Made by a program: the position numbers and the translations under genes. A stretch of 64,000 bases of DNA, from NCBI RefSeq assembly GCF_000687475.1, contig NC_057317.1, forward strand, positions 992,001 through 1,056,000, given 5' to 3'. The stretch comes from Ustilaginoidea virens (Eukaryota > Ascomycota > Sordariomycetes > Hypocreales > Clavicipitaceae). Within the stretch, counting starts at the first letter, position 1. Each line of letters starts with the position of its first letter. The notes below the pieces were generated by a model that did no database searches, was not told the origin of the DNA, and saw nothing but the letters and a program-made list of their open reading frames with translations. Of this stretch, positions 23,093-36,300 are shown piece after piece.

Positions 23093-23143
23093 ATATATTC
23101 ATTCGATGCCTATTCGCAGTAGCCCTAGGGCCAGTCCTTTACA
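23093..23143 (+). repeat. Gypsy-2 5' LTR, last 51 bp
   Basis: Completes the LTR started at 21342 and ends CTTTACA. It is followed by the TTTAAATAGACTCTCTCAGC segment that also follows the Gypsy-1 5' LTR and may include the primer-binding site. Confidence 0.9.
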
Positions 23144-23479
23144 TTTAAATAGACTCTCTCAGCCTTACTATTATAACCTTACATTATAGAGCCGATAATG
23201 CAGGCTATATAAGATATCGAAATAAGTATACCTAGAGAAACGGGTATAGACAACCCGAGACTACAACACTCCCGATATAATATATATACCCGAGTAGAGC
23301 AGCTCGTATTAGGGTTATAATAGATAGAGGCGCAGATGCAGACTAATGCGTAATACCTCGCTGCTATTGCCGCCTTGCTATAGACCCTCCTTGCGAATTA
23401 GTTAAATAGCTTCTAAAACGCCACCTAATTGGCCCTAATCGTATAATAGAATGCCCCCCTCCCTACGGCTTAGGATACC

Positions 23480-26400
23480 TAGCTAAAATATAAGCCGATC
23501 CCGATAAAGGACCCCTTTAATAGCAAAAAGGCTATATTTATAGCCTAGCAGACCTTTATGTAATATAAGCTTAAGGTCGATAAGGAATTTATTGGGGACG
23601 AGAAGACTTAATAGATATTTATCTTCTGGAATTTTTTATCTATAGTCTAATTATAGGTCGCGGCCTTTTTCGAGAATAGTACGGCTTGCGATTATAATAT
23701 AATAAAGTTTTTTAAATACCTCTAATGTCTCTTTAAGGATTTACACCAATAGGATCGCGCTATTATTAAGCTTAAGCACTCCTTATATTAGGGCCCTAAG
23801 GAACCTTTTGCCGCCTTCTTTATGCGATTTAAAAAAAAACTTATACTTACTAGTAGTCTTAGTTAGCCTAAGGAAGTTAAGCTTAAATACCTCCGATTAA
23901 CACTTAACGCTCGTATAGCTAATAAGATTATTAGCCTTAGGGTCTCCTATTACGACTATTATTTAGCAGTAGACTATTACCGATAAATTACTATCGATAT
24001 TAAGACTAGCTTAACTATTAATTACTATATAGGTTCGACCCGTTCCCAACCGATATATACCTAGGATTCTAAGGGCGATATATAAATATCGGGTATTAAT
24101 AAACTAGACTTAAAGGGTAATTAGCGTGCGCTTAAAGCGATATAGGTCTCTAAAAAATAGCATAAAGATTATAGGAAGAAAGGTCTTTATCTTTAGTATA
24201 GCTCTTTTAATTATTAGATATTTATATACTACTTATTACTAGTAATCCGACCCGATATAGCTAAGGTAGCCTCGCTTAACTTATAAGTCGTAAAGATCGA
24301 AAGTAGTAATAAAGATTAAGAAAAAGAATAGCCTTTAAACTTAGTCTCATTAGAAGGCTTAAAATATATATATAGACCCCAGCCTAATTATAAAAGGAAT
24401 TAAAAGGGATTATAGAATAAATAAATAGATACCCCTTTTTAGTACTAATTTTATATAAATCCTATACCTTTATTAATACCTTAATCGATTTAGGATATAA
24501 CTACTATAGCACTATAAGCGAAAAGATAGTATAATAGTTAGGCCTCTAACCTATCTACCTGCTATAATATAGGGAAATTGGAATAGCAGTAGATATTTAG
24601 AGCTATTTAGGAGAATATAAGGTAATATATTCCATTATCATTTATATCGTCTATATAGCGATCGATATCGATAGATAGCCATCTATAGTTATACTTTATA
24701 TTATCTTAGGCCTTACCCGCGATATTATTCTTAGGATGCCTTAGATAGAGCACTATAATATTATATTATAGGCGAAGTAATACTAATTAAAGATCGGATC
24801 GGTAGGTAGCCTTATTATTAAAGAATTAATAAGAAGGCGATAGGGTCTAACTATAGTAAATATCTTTAGCTTGGTCTTCTATAGTATACTAAAACAGGCG
24901 AAACGCTCTAGGGACTAATCGACTTCCTTTATTGCGATAAGCTTATAGGAAATAATATATATCCTCCGTATTATACTACTACCTTATTAAGACTCTACCT
25001 TACGATTGTAAGAGCTATAGGTGCTCCTAATAGAATTATAGGAATTCGCCGACCTTTTTAATAAGGAGAAGGCTTTTAGTCTCCCTCTATACTAAGGTAT
25101 ATTAGACTACTATATCCAGCTTAAAAAGACTGCGGATAAAAGCCAGCTAGACTTACCTTAGGGCCTATTATATAATATACTATAAGACTAATTACTTAAG
25201 GTTTAAAAATAAGTAATTAACCTAATGGATAAAGGATAAATCTACGCAAGCTCTTTATCGGTAGTAGTACTAATCCTACTAGCTAGAAAAGGGAATAGTA
25301 GGTAGCGTTTTTATATTAACTACCAGGCCCTTAATAAAGTTATAGTCTAAGACCGATACCCCCTCCCTTTAATTAAAGAGACCTTACGATCCTTATTTTA
25401 GGCGAAATAGTTCACTAAGGTTGATATATATATAGCATTCTATAAGATATATATTATAGAGGGCGATAAATACTTAATTATATTCTGCATATGATTTAGA
25501 CTATTTAAATAGCTTATTACGCCATTTGGCTTAACCGGGGCCCCTATAACCTTCTAAAGATATATTAATAGGGCCTTAGGGAATATACTAGGAGACTTTA
25601 TAATTGCCTACCTTAATAATATCTTAATCTATACCGGGGGAATAAAGGCGGACTATATAGGGCGCGTTAAAGAAGTCCTTTAACGACTATAAAAAGCCGG
25701 CTTAAATTTAGATCTTAATAAATATAACTTTATAATAAAGGAGGTCTAATACCTAAGATATATCGTAATGGCCGGAAAGGAAATCTATCTAGACCCTAAA
25801 AAGATTAAAGCTATCTAAAACTAAAAAGCACCTATAAAATTAAAAGGCATTTATAGTTTCCTTAGTTTTACTAACTTCTACCGCGATTTTATCCTAGATT
25901 TCTCCTACTTTATCGACCCTTTAGTTAGGTTAATAAAGAAAGGGGTCTTATTCTAATAGCTAAACGAAAAAGAGGCGGTATTTTAAGCGCTTAAGTAGTA
26001 TTTTATATCGTCTCTAGTTCTCGCCTAATAGGACCCTAATAAAGAGATAATCCTTAAGGCAGATAGTTTTAGTATAGCCTTTGGCGGCTATTTATTATAA
26101 ATCGGGGAGGATAATATACTCTACCCTATCGTATATTACTCTATTTACTTATTGGATATAGAATAGAATTATACTATATACGATAAGGAACTCTTTGCTA
26201 TTATCTCTTGCCTTAAGGCGTGATTAGTAGAACTCTGCTTAATAGCCTCCCCCTTTACTATCCTTACCGATTATAAAAACCTAAAGTACTTTGCCTAACT
26301 ATAAGAAATATCCAAGCGATAAGCCTAATAGGCTAAAACTCTAGCGCTTTTTAACTTCTACCTTCGGTATAGGCTAGGGTTATAAGCTTAATACCCTAAT

Positions 26401-27019
26401 ATGCTTTCTCGATAGGAATAAAAGGTAGATAGGGCAAAGCTATAAATCGGCTAAATCCTAAAACCGCTATCTATTTTAGCATTTAATATAGATAAAATAG
26501 AAGGCAAAATAATACCGACCTTAGCCCTATAGACCACCCTACCTTACGGCCTATATATCTTCGCCGACTCCTACCTTTAAGCTATCTAAGACTAAATAAT
26601 ATCTAAAGATAGTATATATCGGGCCTAATAGACGGTAATCGCGAATAGGGAATAACAATTTCTAGTAGAGGCGGCAATACAAGAATAAATTGCCGATTAT
26701 ACCCTAAATGCATATAGTATACTCCTTTACTAGGCATAAGTATAGCTTCTATTATTTCAGCCCTTAACTACTATAGTGATCTAATACTATTATAACTCGC
26801 TTATTGCGGGCTACCTAGGGAAAAATACTACCTTCTAATTATTGCGATAGGATTATTACTTTAATAATATATCGTCTAAAGTAGCGAGATATATTTAGAA
26901 TTGCTAATGCTATAAGGTGCATAAGAGCCGCTAATTGCGCTAAAGGTTATTATAACCGCTACTAATTGCGGACCGCTTTTAGTCGCAGATATCGGTCGAC
27001 TTTATAACCGACCTTTTTA
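23480..27019 (+). pseudogene. Gypsy-2 gag-pol remnant, first part
   Basis: Degenerate gag, protease, RT, RNase H and the start of integrase, collinear with Gypsy-1. Interrupted by TAG/TAA codons and broken within integrase by Copia-2. Confidence 0.85.
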
Positions 27020-27024
27020 CCTAT

Positions 27025-27719
27025 TGTTGAAATCAGCGCCTCTTTAGCTGTATTTTGGTACTGGTCTCGCCACCATACGACGTTTCTGCGTTGAGATATC
27101 GCGGTGGCTATACCAGGCGCTATGGTGGGGCACAGCGCCCCACAACGCCGATTACAGTGGGCCACAGCGCCGGTCACGGCACCGGCACAGCGCCCCACAG
27201 CCGGCCACAGCGGCCGGTCACAGCGGGCCACAGGGCCCACAACAGGCGGCGCATTTCTACGGGATTACCAAATGGGCAAACCAGCACTTTCGGCCTTCTA
27301 TATACAGTCACCCGCTACACCGGTCATTTACGGCAGACCGATATAGGGCTTCCGGCCCGTACGGCAGGCTGTTATAGGGCATCCGGCACACCGCTATAAG
27401 CCACTGGGCTTGGTTGGGTATGCACTGGGTAGGATATTGGGCAGACCGACTTTTCGTCGGGTTTTTCGCTATTTTTTTCGGTTTTTCATTATTTTCAACC
27501 ACTTTTTCAAGATGGTAGAAATATGCCCAAAATTCCCTCTTTCTAGCTAGAATAGTCACCAACAATTAGAATCAGATTTCCCTGACATCTTTGCTTTGGT
27601 CAACCTCTTGTGCGCTTTAAATCTTTAACCAGCTCTTTGTTTTATTCTGCAACGCCTTGTATGCCACTGTCGGTATCCAGTACATTTCCAATAGTGTTCT
27701 GAATCACCATTTTGCAACA
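27025..27719 (+). repeat. Copia-2 5' LTR
   Basis: 695 bp, starts TGTTGAAATC and ends TTGCAACA. Its first 300 bp hold GC-rich hairpins such as GTGGGGCACAGCGCCCCAC and CGGCCACAGCGGCCG. A 114-codon open frame lies inside both LTRs but is not a recognised protein. Confidence 0.95.
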
Positions 27720-27730
27720 GGTTATGAGCC
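27720..27730 (+). other. Copia-2 primer-binding site, matches initiator tRNA-Met anticodon arm
   Basis: GGTTATGAGCC directly follows the 5' LTR. Its reverse complement, GGCTCATAACC, contains the CAT anticodon and reads as the anticodon stem-loop of initiator tRNA-Met. This suggests priming by a cleaved 5' half-tRNA, as known for Drosophila copia. Confidence 0.75.
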
Positions 27731-28061
27731 TGGTGTCTTAAGGCTTCCAGCTTAAGACTTTTTTACGCTAACTTAGGATTTTAATGCATTTGGCAGCTAA
27801 CCTCCCAGAAATCTAACTAACGATATTACTAATCTGCAGTAAGGGACTGATCATCCCAGATTTAGGAACCCAGCTACCACACTAAGCTGCAATATATCCT
27901 TTTTGCAATAGGATTTTCTAAGGTTATTCCTTAATGCAGCTTTCTTCTAGATTTTTTATCTAGATTTTCTGTCTTAATTTTCTTTGCATTTTTAAGATAT
28001 TCCGGCACCTTTTCTCTTCCTACAATAGCCAGTTAGAATGTTCCTACCGATAACCCAAGCT

Positions 28062-31000
28062 ATATGGCAGAGGTAGAAGAATCTGATAATAACTAGGAAA
28101 TTGCCCAACTTAGGGAAGACCAACAGGAAATAAGAAAAGAATTTAACTATAAATTTAATCGAATTAATTCTAAAATCGATTTTTTGGCTGATAAGGTAGG
28201 CACTTTAGTAGATAGACTAATTAAGCCTACTACTAGCCTACTATCCTAGGATATAATGGATGTGGATACCTTCCAAACCCCTGTGGGTAAAGGAAATAAC
28301 CCACCATTACTACCTAAAGCCTAGCAACCCCTGCCGGTTCCATCCAGCATTAGCAGCCAAATTAGCGCTATAGCTATTAAGGAATTAGCTAAAACAGCTA
28401 ACGGATTCCAAGAATCCCAAAAGCTAAGGGGGGCATCTAACTTCGACCAATAGAAATAGGCCCTTATGATTCAACTTAGGGCACTTAATATCGCTAAATT
28501 TATCGAAGATCCTTCTATTGCTAGTAAATTTAACGACTTAGAGCAAGCACTTTTACTATTACTTATCAAGAATAGTTGCATAGAAGGACCAACTGCCGCT
28601 ATCAACTGGTGTACTGACCTAAAGTCAGCCTTTATGTTACTCACCAAATAGTATTCTCACTCATCAGACGTACAGCGGACCCACCTATACCCTGCCTTCT
28701 ATTAACTAAATTTTACAGGCTACAAGGGTACCTTGGAATCTTTTAATGCCTCCTTTAATAGCTACCTATCTAGGCTGCAAATTTTAGGCTCCTATATACA
28801 ACCTTTCGACCAAATCAGCCAGTATTTACATACTATAGAAGGGGTCTTTTTTCAGTAGGCAGAACGGCACCGCATAATGATGAGAATCGCCTATACTTAG
28901 GGAAATATATTAAATATTAACCTGTAATTTTATATGGTTGATTTACTGGAAGAATAATGCATTAAAGGGTCATCAGTAGTAAAGGCTACTACCTACCTCG
29001 CAAAGGTCAAAGGTGCCGCTACTAACAGCAACAGTAGTAAGCCAGCTAGTAATAATACTAGCAAGGGTGGTAAAAACACTACCACTAACGCTAATAAAAA
29101 GAAATAGGGGTCTTCTACCCAACAATAAGGGTCTTCTTCAGCCATATAGGGCAAGCCGGAAAATAAAAAAAAGAATAAAGAAAAAAAAGATTTAGCTAAT
29201 AAAGCAGATACCCTATAAAAGACCGATAAAAAGGAAAAGACTATTGATTCCTTCGTACTAGGGAATTATAATACTCTAAGTCTTATACCTAGTAAAATAG
29301 CCTATTCTTCCTTCTAGGACCGCGAATGTGTGCAATTTCTAGCTACCAGCTATAGTGCACAATCCGGTGGGAAAACGCCAATAGATTCTTTGCTCTATGA
29401 TACTGGTTTTACGGTGCATATCATTAACGATAAAAAGCACTTCACCTACTTTTAACACTATACCGGAAACAGACCAGTCATCAGTATAGGTGGTGGCCCA
29501 ATTAAGCCTAATGGGTGGGGCATAGCGCGTTTTACCGTGCTATAGGGCACTAACCCACCTCAGTGGGGCACCTTAGAGCTGACCAACGCCCTCTTTATAC
29601 CAGCTTTTGATATTAATATCTTTAGCGGCATTAAACACTATCTGAATCGTGGCAGTATTCAGGGCCAAAGCCTAGTTAATAGCAATAATAAATGCATTAG
29701 GCTTCTTAATTTTAAGAAGTATGGCTTCTTTTTACAATAAAAAGGGGTAGATTCGCCGTTTTTACACTATACCAGCCAAAATCACCTGGCTATATATAAT
29801 ATCTCGGTCGAAATACCTGCCCTAGCCAACCTAAAAGAATACGAGGAATATCCCCTGCTAAAGGATTTACCTATCCTACTAGCTAACTCGGACCATCTAC
29901 TAGCTAATTCTCAAGCTAATCCACCAGCTAATTCGTAAGCTACCCCACCAGCTAGTCCTGGTTTTTCGGTGGTACTAACAGAGGCTGCTATTCCCAATAC
30001 AGCCCAACCACCATAGAGGGCCCCGGTCACCCTCGACCCAGCCCTAATAGCTAATACTGAGTATCAAAAGCTGCTATTACTAGCCGGACTTTGGTATATC
30101 CGGCTTAGGCATATCGGAATCCAACTTTTAAAGAAAACCTATGCATTAACTATAGGGTTACTTAATCTCAATAAGGTAAAGGATTCTGATTTTAACTGTA
30201 TTGCCTATAAAAGGGCAAAATTAGTTTGGCGTTTTACATTAGGGGCTATACCAGACCCTATGCATTGTTTGGATATTATAGAGGGCGATATCTTCTAAAT
30301 TAACCCTCTACTATACAATAAACGCCCTATTTACCTCATCTTAGTTGACCGGAAATCATGCTTCCATTAGGTGCATTTACTACCTAATAAAGAAGGACCC
30401 ACGGTATTCCCAGTATTATAGGGGTTCTTCTAAGGTCTTAGGAATCGCTACGGCAAATCAGCTATTAAATTCCACTATAATAGTGGCAAGGAAATCAACG
30501 ATATTATTATAGCCTGGCTAGCTCTTAAGGGTATAGATTTTTTAACCTCTTCCCTTTATATTTATAAGCAAAATGGGTTAGCAGAACGCTCTATACGGGT
30601 CATTATTAACCGACTTAGAGCTATTATATTTTAGTCTTGGTTACCTTCTTACCTTTAGTCTATAGTAATTCTTAGTATTACTACTTTAGTAAATCTAACA
30701 GCAGTCTTAAACCGTTCCTCATTACCTTTCGAGGAATTAAAGAAAGACTTTCCGGAAATTACGCACTACTACCTACCCGACCTTACTAGCTTTAAGGCTA
30801 TTAGTGCGGCTGTAGAGGTACTAATCCCTCTAGAAAAACGGGTCATTAGCCATAAGCTGGCCCCCCGGACCGAGTCAGGTAGGTTATTAGCTACGCTAGG
30901 TAACGGCACCTACCTTATCTATATCCTATATCGCCGGGTCGTCACTAAGACCTCTTTTATTACTTTTACCTACTAAAATGAAGGTATAGGCCCTATTTCA

Positions 31001-33732
31001 AGTGGCCTAGAGGGCACTTTTGATTTCTAATCGCTTTCTAATTTAGAGGGGGTAAATATCGACTAAATTGCTCTGGAAGAGCCTATCTGGAAGTCGCCTC
31101 GCCTAGATATACCTATTTCGTCTAAAACCGACGGTATAGGCCTAGTCGAAGGCATAGGCCTACTATAGGCCATAGATCCAACACAGCCCATAAGCCCACC
31201 ATAACTAATGGGCCTAATACAGCATACGGATCCACTATAACTAGTGGGCCTACCAATTGGCCCGCCATAGCACTCTGTAATATTTCCTAGTAATTCGCCG
31301 TCCTTCGATTCTAAATCGCTTCAGCCTAACTCAGCTTTTCAGCTTAGGCAAGACGGTCCTTTTTCACCGGCTAAGGAATTTACGCCTTTTTCCTATATAA
31401 AAAGGCTGCAAATGCTAGGAAATGCAGAAAGTTCTTATTACTAGGAATCTCAATTTTAGAGATTTTCCGAATCTATTACAAAAGTGGGTATAACCCACAC
31501 AAGTGAAAATTCTGACTTACCCTATACAACAAATTTTCAATGGTCTGAATCTCAAAGCCCTACACACACTGATTTTCTGCGACTTTCCGATATAATAGAT
31601 TCTGCCTTTTCGCCCGGCTTCCTAATAAACGTAGTATTTCGCTATAGTAAAACGCTGCCTATACTAGAATATCTGAAATTCGAGAGTCCAGATATCGCCT
31701 CAAATAAGAGACCGTAGGAGAAAATGTTTCGAGTATCAGAAAAGGTGCCTATTCAGCTATACTAGGTTAGGGCTACTAGGGGTAGAATTCGAGGAAGAAT
31801 ACCACAGATATAAGACGTGTAAGGTATCCTAGGTTATGGATACTATAGGTCACTTTTAGACCTACAGACTAACGACTAACAGTCTGACCAATAGTCTGAC
31901 CCACAGACTGACCAATAGGGTGCTTTCCCACCCACCCAGCCGAAAAACGACTAGATTTTCGGATACCTAGGTAGTCCCCCAGAGGCTCCCACATAGGATT
32001 TCCCCCCTTCCTATGCTTTTTACCAGCAAATATACGATATTTGCTGTGCAGTAAAGATTAAGGCTGCAAAACGGGCCCTAGAAGGTGTGCCTAATAGCTG
32101 GAAGGAAGTCTTACACAGCCCACATAAGGATAGCTAGGTAAAAGCCTTATTTTCGGAATTCGAGTAATTAATCGATTTAAATGTCTTCCAATTTATTCCT
32201 AAGACTAGTGTTCCTACTAGTAGGAAAATATTGCATAACCGGCCTATTTTTCGCGTTAAGAAAGATGCGAATAATAACCCGGTTAAATATAAGGCACGAT
32301 TAGTTGTTAAAGGCTTTATGCAGGTATCTAGGCAAGACTTTACGGAGACCTATGCCTCTACTTCGATCCCACCAATATAGAGGATTATCCTTGCTCTTGC
32401 TACTGCAAACAATTGGGAAATAGAGCAGATCGACTTTATTGGTGCCTTTCTAAATAGTGAACTACTGGAGACGATTTATATGGAGATTCCAGCTGGTTTT
32501 CTAGAATTTGTAGAAAGCCTACTTTTACCTAATCCAGCCTTATGGTCTGACCTATAGCGTTAACGACTTTTAGCCTTACTTACTAAGGTTGGATATGACC
32601 CCTCTACATTACAGGTCATACTATTAAAGAAAGCCTTATATAGGCTAAAATAAGGCCCTCGCGAGTGGCAGTTATGGTTAAAAGACCTTCTAGTGTAAGA
32701 AGGTTTTAAGCCGTTACTTTCTAATGCTGCCATCTTCTATAATAAAGAAATGCATACCTTTATTGTGACCTATGTGGATGACTGCTTGATTGTTGGTCTA
32801 GACCTTAGCTATATTGACCAGCTTAAGGCTAAATTCTATATGGTTTATGCTATAGAAGACTGAGGACCTGCCTCCTTCTTTCTTGGAGTATAGATTATTA
32901 GGGATAGAGAAAAGGGCCTGTTATGGCTGCACTAATTGTAATTTATTGCGGAAGTCCTTGAGAAATTTAACCTTAAGGATGCACGACCGCATCTAATCCC
33001 GCTATAGCCCGGTATACTTGCTAAGGCTAACGATATGCCGCTAGATGCTAGTAATCAATACTTATTCCAGCAGCTGGTAGGGACATCGATATGGTTGATA
33101 ATGATATTAAGACCTGACCTTGCCTTTCTAACGTAATACCTATCACGATATATGCAACAGGCTTCCACTATATAGCTTAATACTGCTAAGGGCGCTTTTT
33201 GCTATTTAGCTAGTACGGCAAATACAGCCATTTGTTACCGAGCCGCTAAAGCTACCGTAGTATTAGCTGCATTTTCTGATAGCGATTTTGCTGGGTGCCG
33301 GCTGACTTCGAAGTCCACTGGTGGTTATCTTACTACCTTGAATGGTAGACCTATTAGCTGGAGGTTAAAACGGTCTTCGACTGTGGTTTTATCAATGCTT
33401 AAAGCCGAGTCTGATGTAATGCTTAAGGCGCTTCGCGAAGTGGAGTGGATATCTAATTTGTTTAAAGAAATCTAGATCGATATTTAACGTCTGATACTAC
33501 TATACTGCGATAACTAAAGGTCTATTTCTAATGCAAATGACCTAAATCAGTATGCCCGCACTAAGCATACCTTGCTTAAATTCCGGTATATACGTGAGAA
33601 GGCCCACAGTGGCCTGGTAAAAATATCTTATTTACCTACGATAGATATGCCTGCGGATAGACTCACCAAACCACTCCCAAGCCCGAAATTCCCTATATTT
33701 CGGCAATTATTAGGGCTGCAATCCCTATAATT
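28062..33732 (+). pseudogene. Copia-2 gag-pol remnant
   Basis: Gag starts at 28062 (MAEVEESDNN then a TAG) and has a helical region around 28466-28648. Protease reads IDSLLYDTGFTVHI near 29390. The pre-integrase zinc region LRHIGIQLLKKTY is near 30100. Integrase runs ~30230-30980. RT runs ~32220-33130 and keeps TYVDDCLIVG (YVDD 32771-32782). RNase H runs ~33260-33700 (SDSDFAGCRLTSKSTGGY, LKAESDVMLKALREVEW, then YIREKAHSG). Premature TAG/TAA codons are spread along all domains, so no full-length product is possible. Confidence 0.88.
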
Positions 33733-33800
33733 TTTTTTCTTCTTTTTTACGGGACTTCTTTCTTTTATTCTAACGCTAGGATTAGCCATGTTGCTAATCA

Positions 33801-33807
33801 GAGGGGG
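33801..33807 (+). other. Copia-2 polypurine tract
   Basis: GAGGGGG abuts the 3' LTR. Confidence 0.7.
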
Positions 33808-34502
33808 TGTTGAAATCAGCGCCTCTTTAGCTGTATTTTGGTACTAGTCTCGCCACTATATGACGTTTCTGCGTTGAGATATCGCGGTGGCTATACCAGG
33901 CGCTATGGTGGGGCACAGCGCCCCACAACGCCGATTACAGTGGGCCATAGCGCCGGTCACGGCACCGGCACAGCGCCCCACAGCCGGCCACAGCGGCCGG
34001 TCACAGCGGGCCACAGGGCCCATAATAGGCGGCGCATTTCTACGGGATTACCAAATGGGCAAACCAGCACTTTCGGCCTTCTACATACAGTCACCCGCTA
34101 CACCGGTCATTTACAGCAGACCGATATAGGGCTTCCGGCCCGTACGGCAGGCTGTTATAGGGCATCCGGCATACCGCTATAAGCCACTGGGCTTGGTTGG
34201 GTATGCACTAGGTAGGATATTGGGCAGACCGACTTTTCGTCGGGTTTTTCGCTATTTTTTTCGGTTTTTTATTATTTTCAACCACTTTTTCAAGATGGTA
34301 GAAATATGCCCAAAATTCCCTCTTTCTAGCTAGAATAGTCACCAACAATTAGAATTAGATTTCCCTGACATCTTTGCTCTGGTCAACCTCTTATGCGCTT
34401 TAAATCTTTAACCAGCTCTTTGTTTTATTCTGCAACGCCTTGTACGCCACTGTCGGTATCTAGTACATTTCCAACAGTGTTCTGAATCACCATTTTGCAA
34501 CA
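33808..34502 (+). repeat. Copia-2 3' LTR
   Basis: 695 bp and collinear with 27025-27719 without indels that I could see. All differences noticed are C/T or G/A. Confidence 0.95.
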
Positions 34503-34507
34503 CCTAT

Positions 34508-36300
34508 AATACCTTTAACCTACGATTCCTTATAGTTATTATAAATCGCTTATCGAAATATATCTAGCTTAAGGCTATATACTTAATGAAAGCAGAAGAC
34601 TATATAAAACGCTTCTAATAGTGCTAGTAGCGCTTTTATAGCTTCCCTAAGGAGATTATTAGCAATTAAAGTTCGGATTAGATAGGCTAATTTTAGTCTA
34701 TACTATACAAATCAATTAGGACTAAATAACTTTTATTAATAGTATACCACCCCCAAACTAATAGCGGTATAAAGTAAATAAACTAAAAGGTATAGGCGGT
34801 CTTCTATATTATAGTTTCCTTTAATTAGTACGATTATGTTAAAATCCTATAGTAGCCTACTAGGCTGCTGGCCTTATGCCCTACTGGCCTACTAACCTTC
34901 TGGCCCTTATACCGCCTCTTGGACTTATGGTAGTATTACCTTAGGCCTTTGCCTTTTACCTTAAGGATTTTCAGTGGATTATTTACTGTATATCAAGTAA
35001 GATAGGCCTTGTTGAAAAGGTGTGGCATTGCTAAATTAGCGTGGCGGCCTACTAGCGTAGTATAGCATTGCTAAATTAGCGTGGTGGCCTACTAGCGTGG
35101 TGGCTAGTCCACTAGTGTGGTGGGTAGTCACTAGCGTGGTGGTTAGTCACTAGCGTGGTGGCTAATTACTAGTGCGGTGATTAGGGTGGTTGGAAAGGCT
35201 GGATATAGTGGGGCTGCTGACGTATTATATACGTGGCATAGCGAGCATTACGGGGAGCTTTCTTACTGGCTACCTTAGATGCCTAGGCCCACCCCTCCTT
35301 CGTGTATATATAGGATAGCTTTTCCCCTTCTTTCTAGATAGTAGAAGGGCAGCACAATCGAGTCTGTTAATGCACTACATGCCTCTTAACTTCTTACCTT
35401 CCCTGCGTTTTCTGGTTATCTTATATTTGCCTTGCCTTTACACTTGCCCTGCTTTATAGCACTTATATAGTCTTAGGACTTAGTGGAAAATCTAGTATTA
35501 TACTAAGATTAGTTCACAGGTCGCAGACAGTCTTGTGCTATCTAGCTAGCTAGTAAGGCTCTGCTTTTATAGTAACCTTGAGAATTGCAATAGATTAGCT
35601 ATACTATCTTACAGTATATTAACTCGCATTAAATAACCAGATATTATCTATTACCGGGTTTAGCCTAAACCGGCTGCTTAATAGGTTTAATATTCTAATT
35701 ATCGCCTTGCCTCTAGAGGTAACCTTAAGCTTAACTACCCTAAAAGGGCGTATAGCCCTTTTTTTTAATAACCTTAAAGAGGGATAAGAATTAGCCTAAA
35801 CTGCTATCGCCTTCGCATAATAATAATAGTAAGATACTACTAACAGTTTATAATACCCGGCCGAATGCTTTTAGGTTAGCAATTAGATATAGTTAAACCT
35901 TTAGAATATTAAAACGAACCGCCTATATAAAAAGCTCGATTAGGTCTTTACTAAATATACTATTATTACTATCTTATTACCGCTTAATATCTAGCTCGAT
36001 ATCCTATAAAGCATCTATCTAATTTTCTATATTAACCTAATCGAATAGGCCGCTTCCAATCTACTACCTAATTAGGTAATAACTAATATATAACCTAGGC
36101 CCCTATTCGTCTTTCCCTAAGACTCTACAAACCTATACGAAAAATATAAAATTAAAGAGATACTTATAGCGAAGAATATATAGGGTTGAAGATAGAAATA
36201 TAATATACTTATAAAGTAGAAAGGGTATGATTTACTGATATAAGAACCCCTAGAAAACTTTAAGGATACTACCGTATAGGAAATATTTAAGGCTAAATAG
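34508..36300 (+). pseudogene. Gypsy-2 integrase and chromodomain remnant
   Basis: Continues the integrase broken by Copia-2. Interrupted again by the solo LTR 34837-35592, then resumes through the LALNN, TGFSLNRLLN and HLIFYINLIE-like blocks to a chromodomain (~36140-36270, IKEILIAKN...YNILIK.KGYDLL..EPLENFKD). Confidence 0.8.
34837..35592. mobile_element. 756-bp solo LTR of a third family
   Basis: Starts TGTTAAAATCC, ends TTGCAATA (a RIP form of CAACA), with a perfect 5-bp duplication GATTA (34832-34836 and 35593-35597). It lies inside Gypsy-2 integrase: the reading YDYVKIL on the left is repeated as DWLYYL on the right, as the duplication predicts. Contains about five ~20-bp tandem copies of an ACTAGCGTGGTGG motif (35085-35180) and a TATATATAGG box near 35313. 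No internal region survives. Confidence 0.8.

Larger units (their letters stand above)
27025..34502 (+). mobile_element. Copia-2: youngest nested LTR retrotransposon
   Basis: 7478 bp with 695-bp LTRs (27025-27719 and 33808-34502) and target duplication CCTAT (27020-27024 and 34503-34507). Order on the plus strand: primer-binding site, gag, protease, pre-integrase zinc region, integrase, RT, RNase H, polypurine tract, i.e. Copia order. It inserted in the Gypsy-2 integrase coding region. Frames are still long and readable and the RT YVDD box is intact, but dozens of stops, mainly TAG at Gln/Trp positions, break gag and pol. By eye the LTRs differ at roughly 18 sites, all transitions. Confidence 0.93.

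Noticed and set aside
27055..27399. 114-codon frame in the Copia-2 5' LTR, repeated at 33838-34182
   Set aside because: Lies inside both LTRs; its duplication comes from LTR identity and no domain is recognisable.
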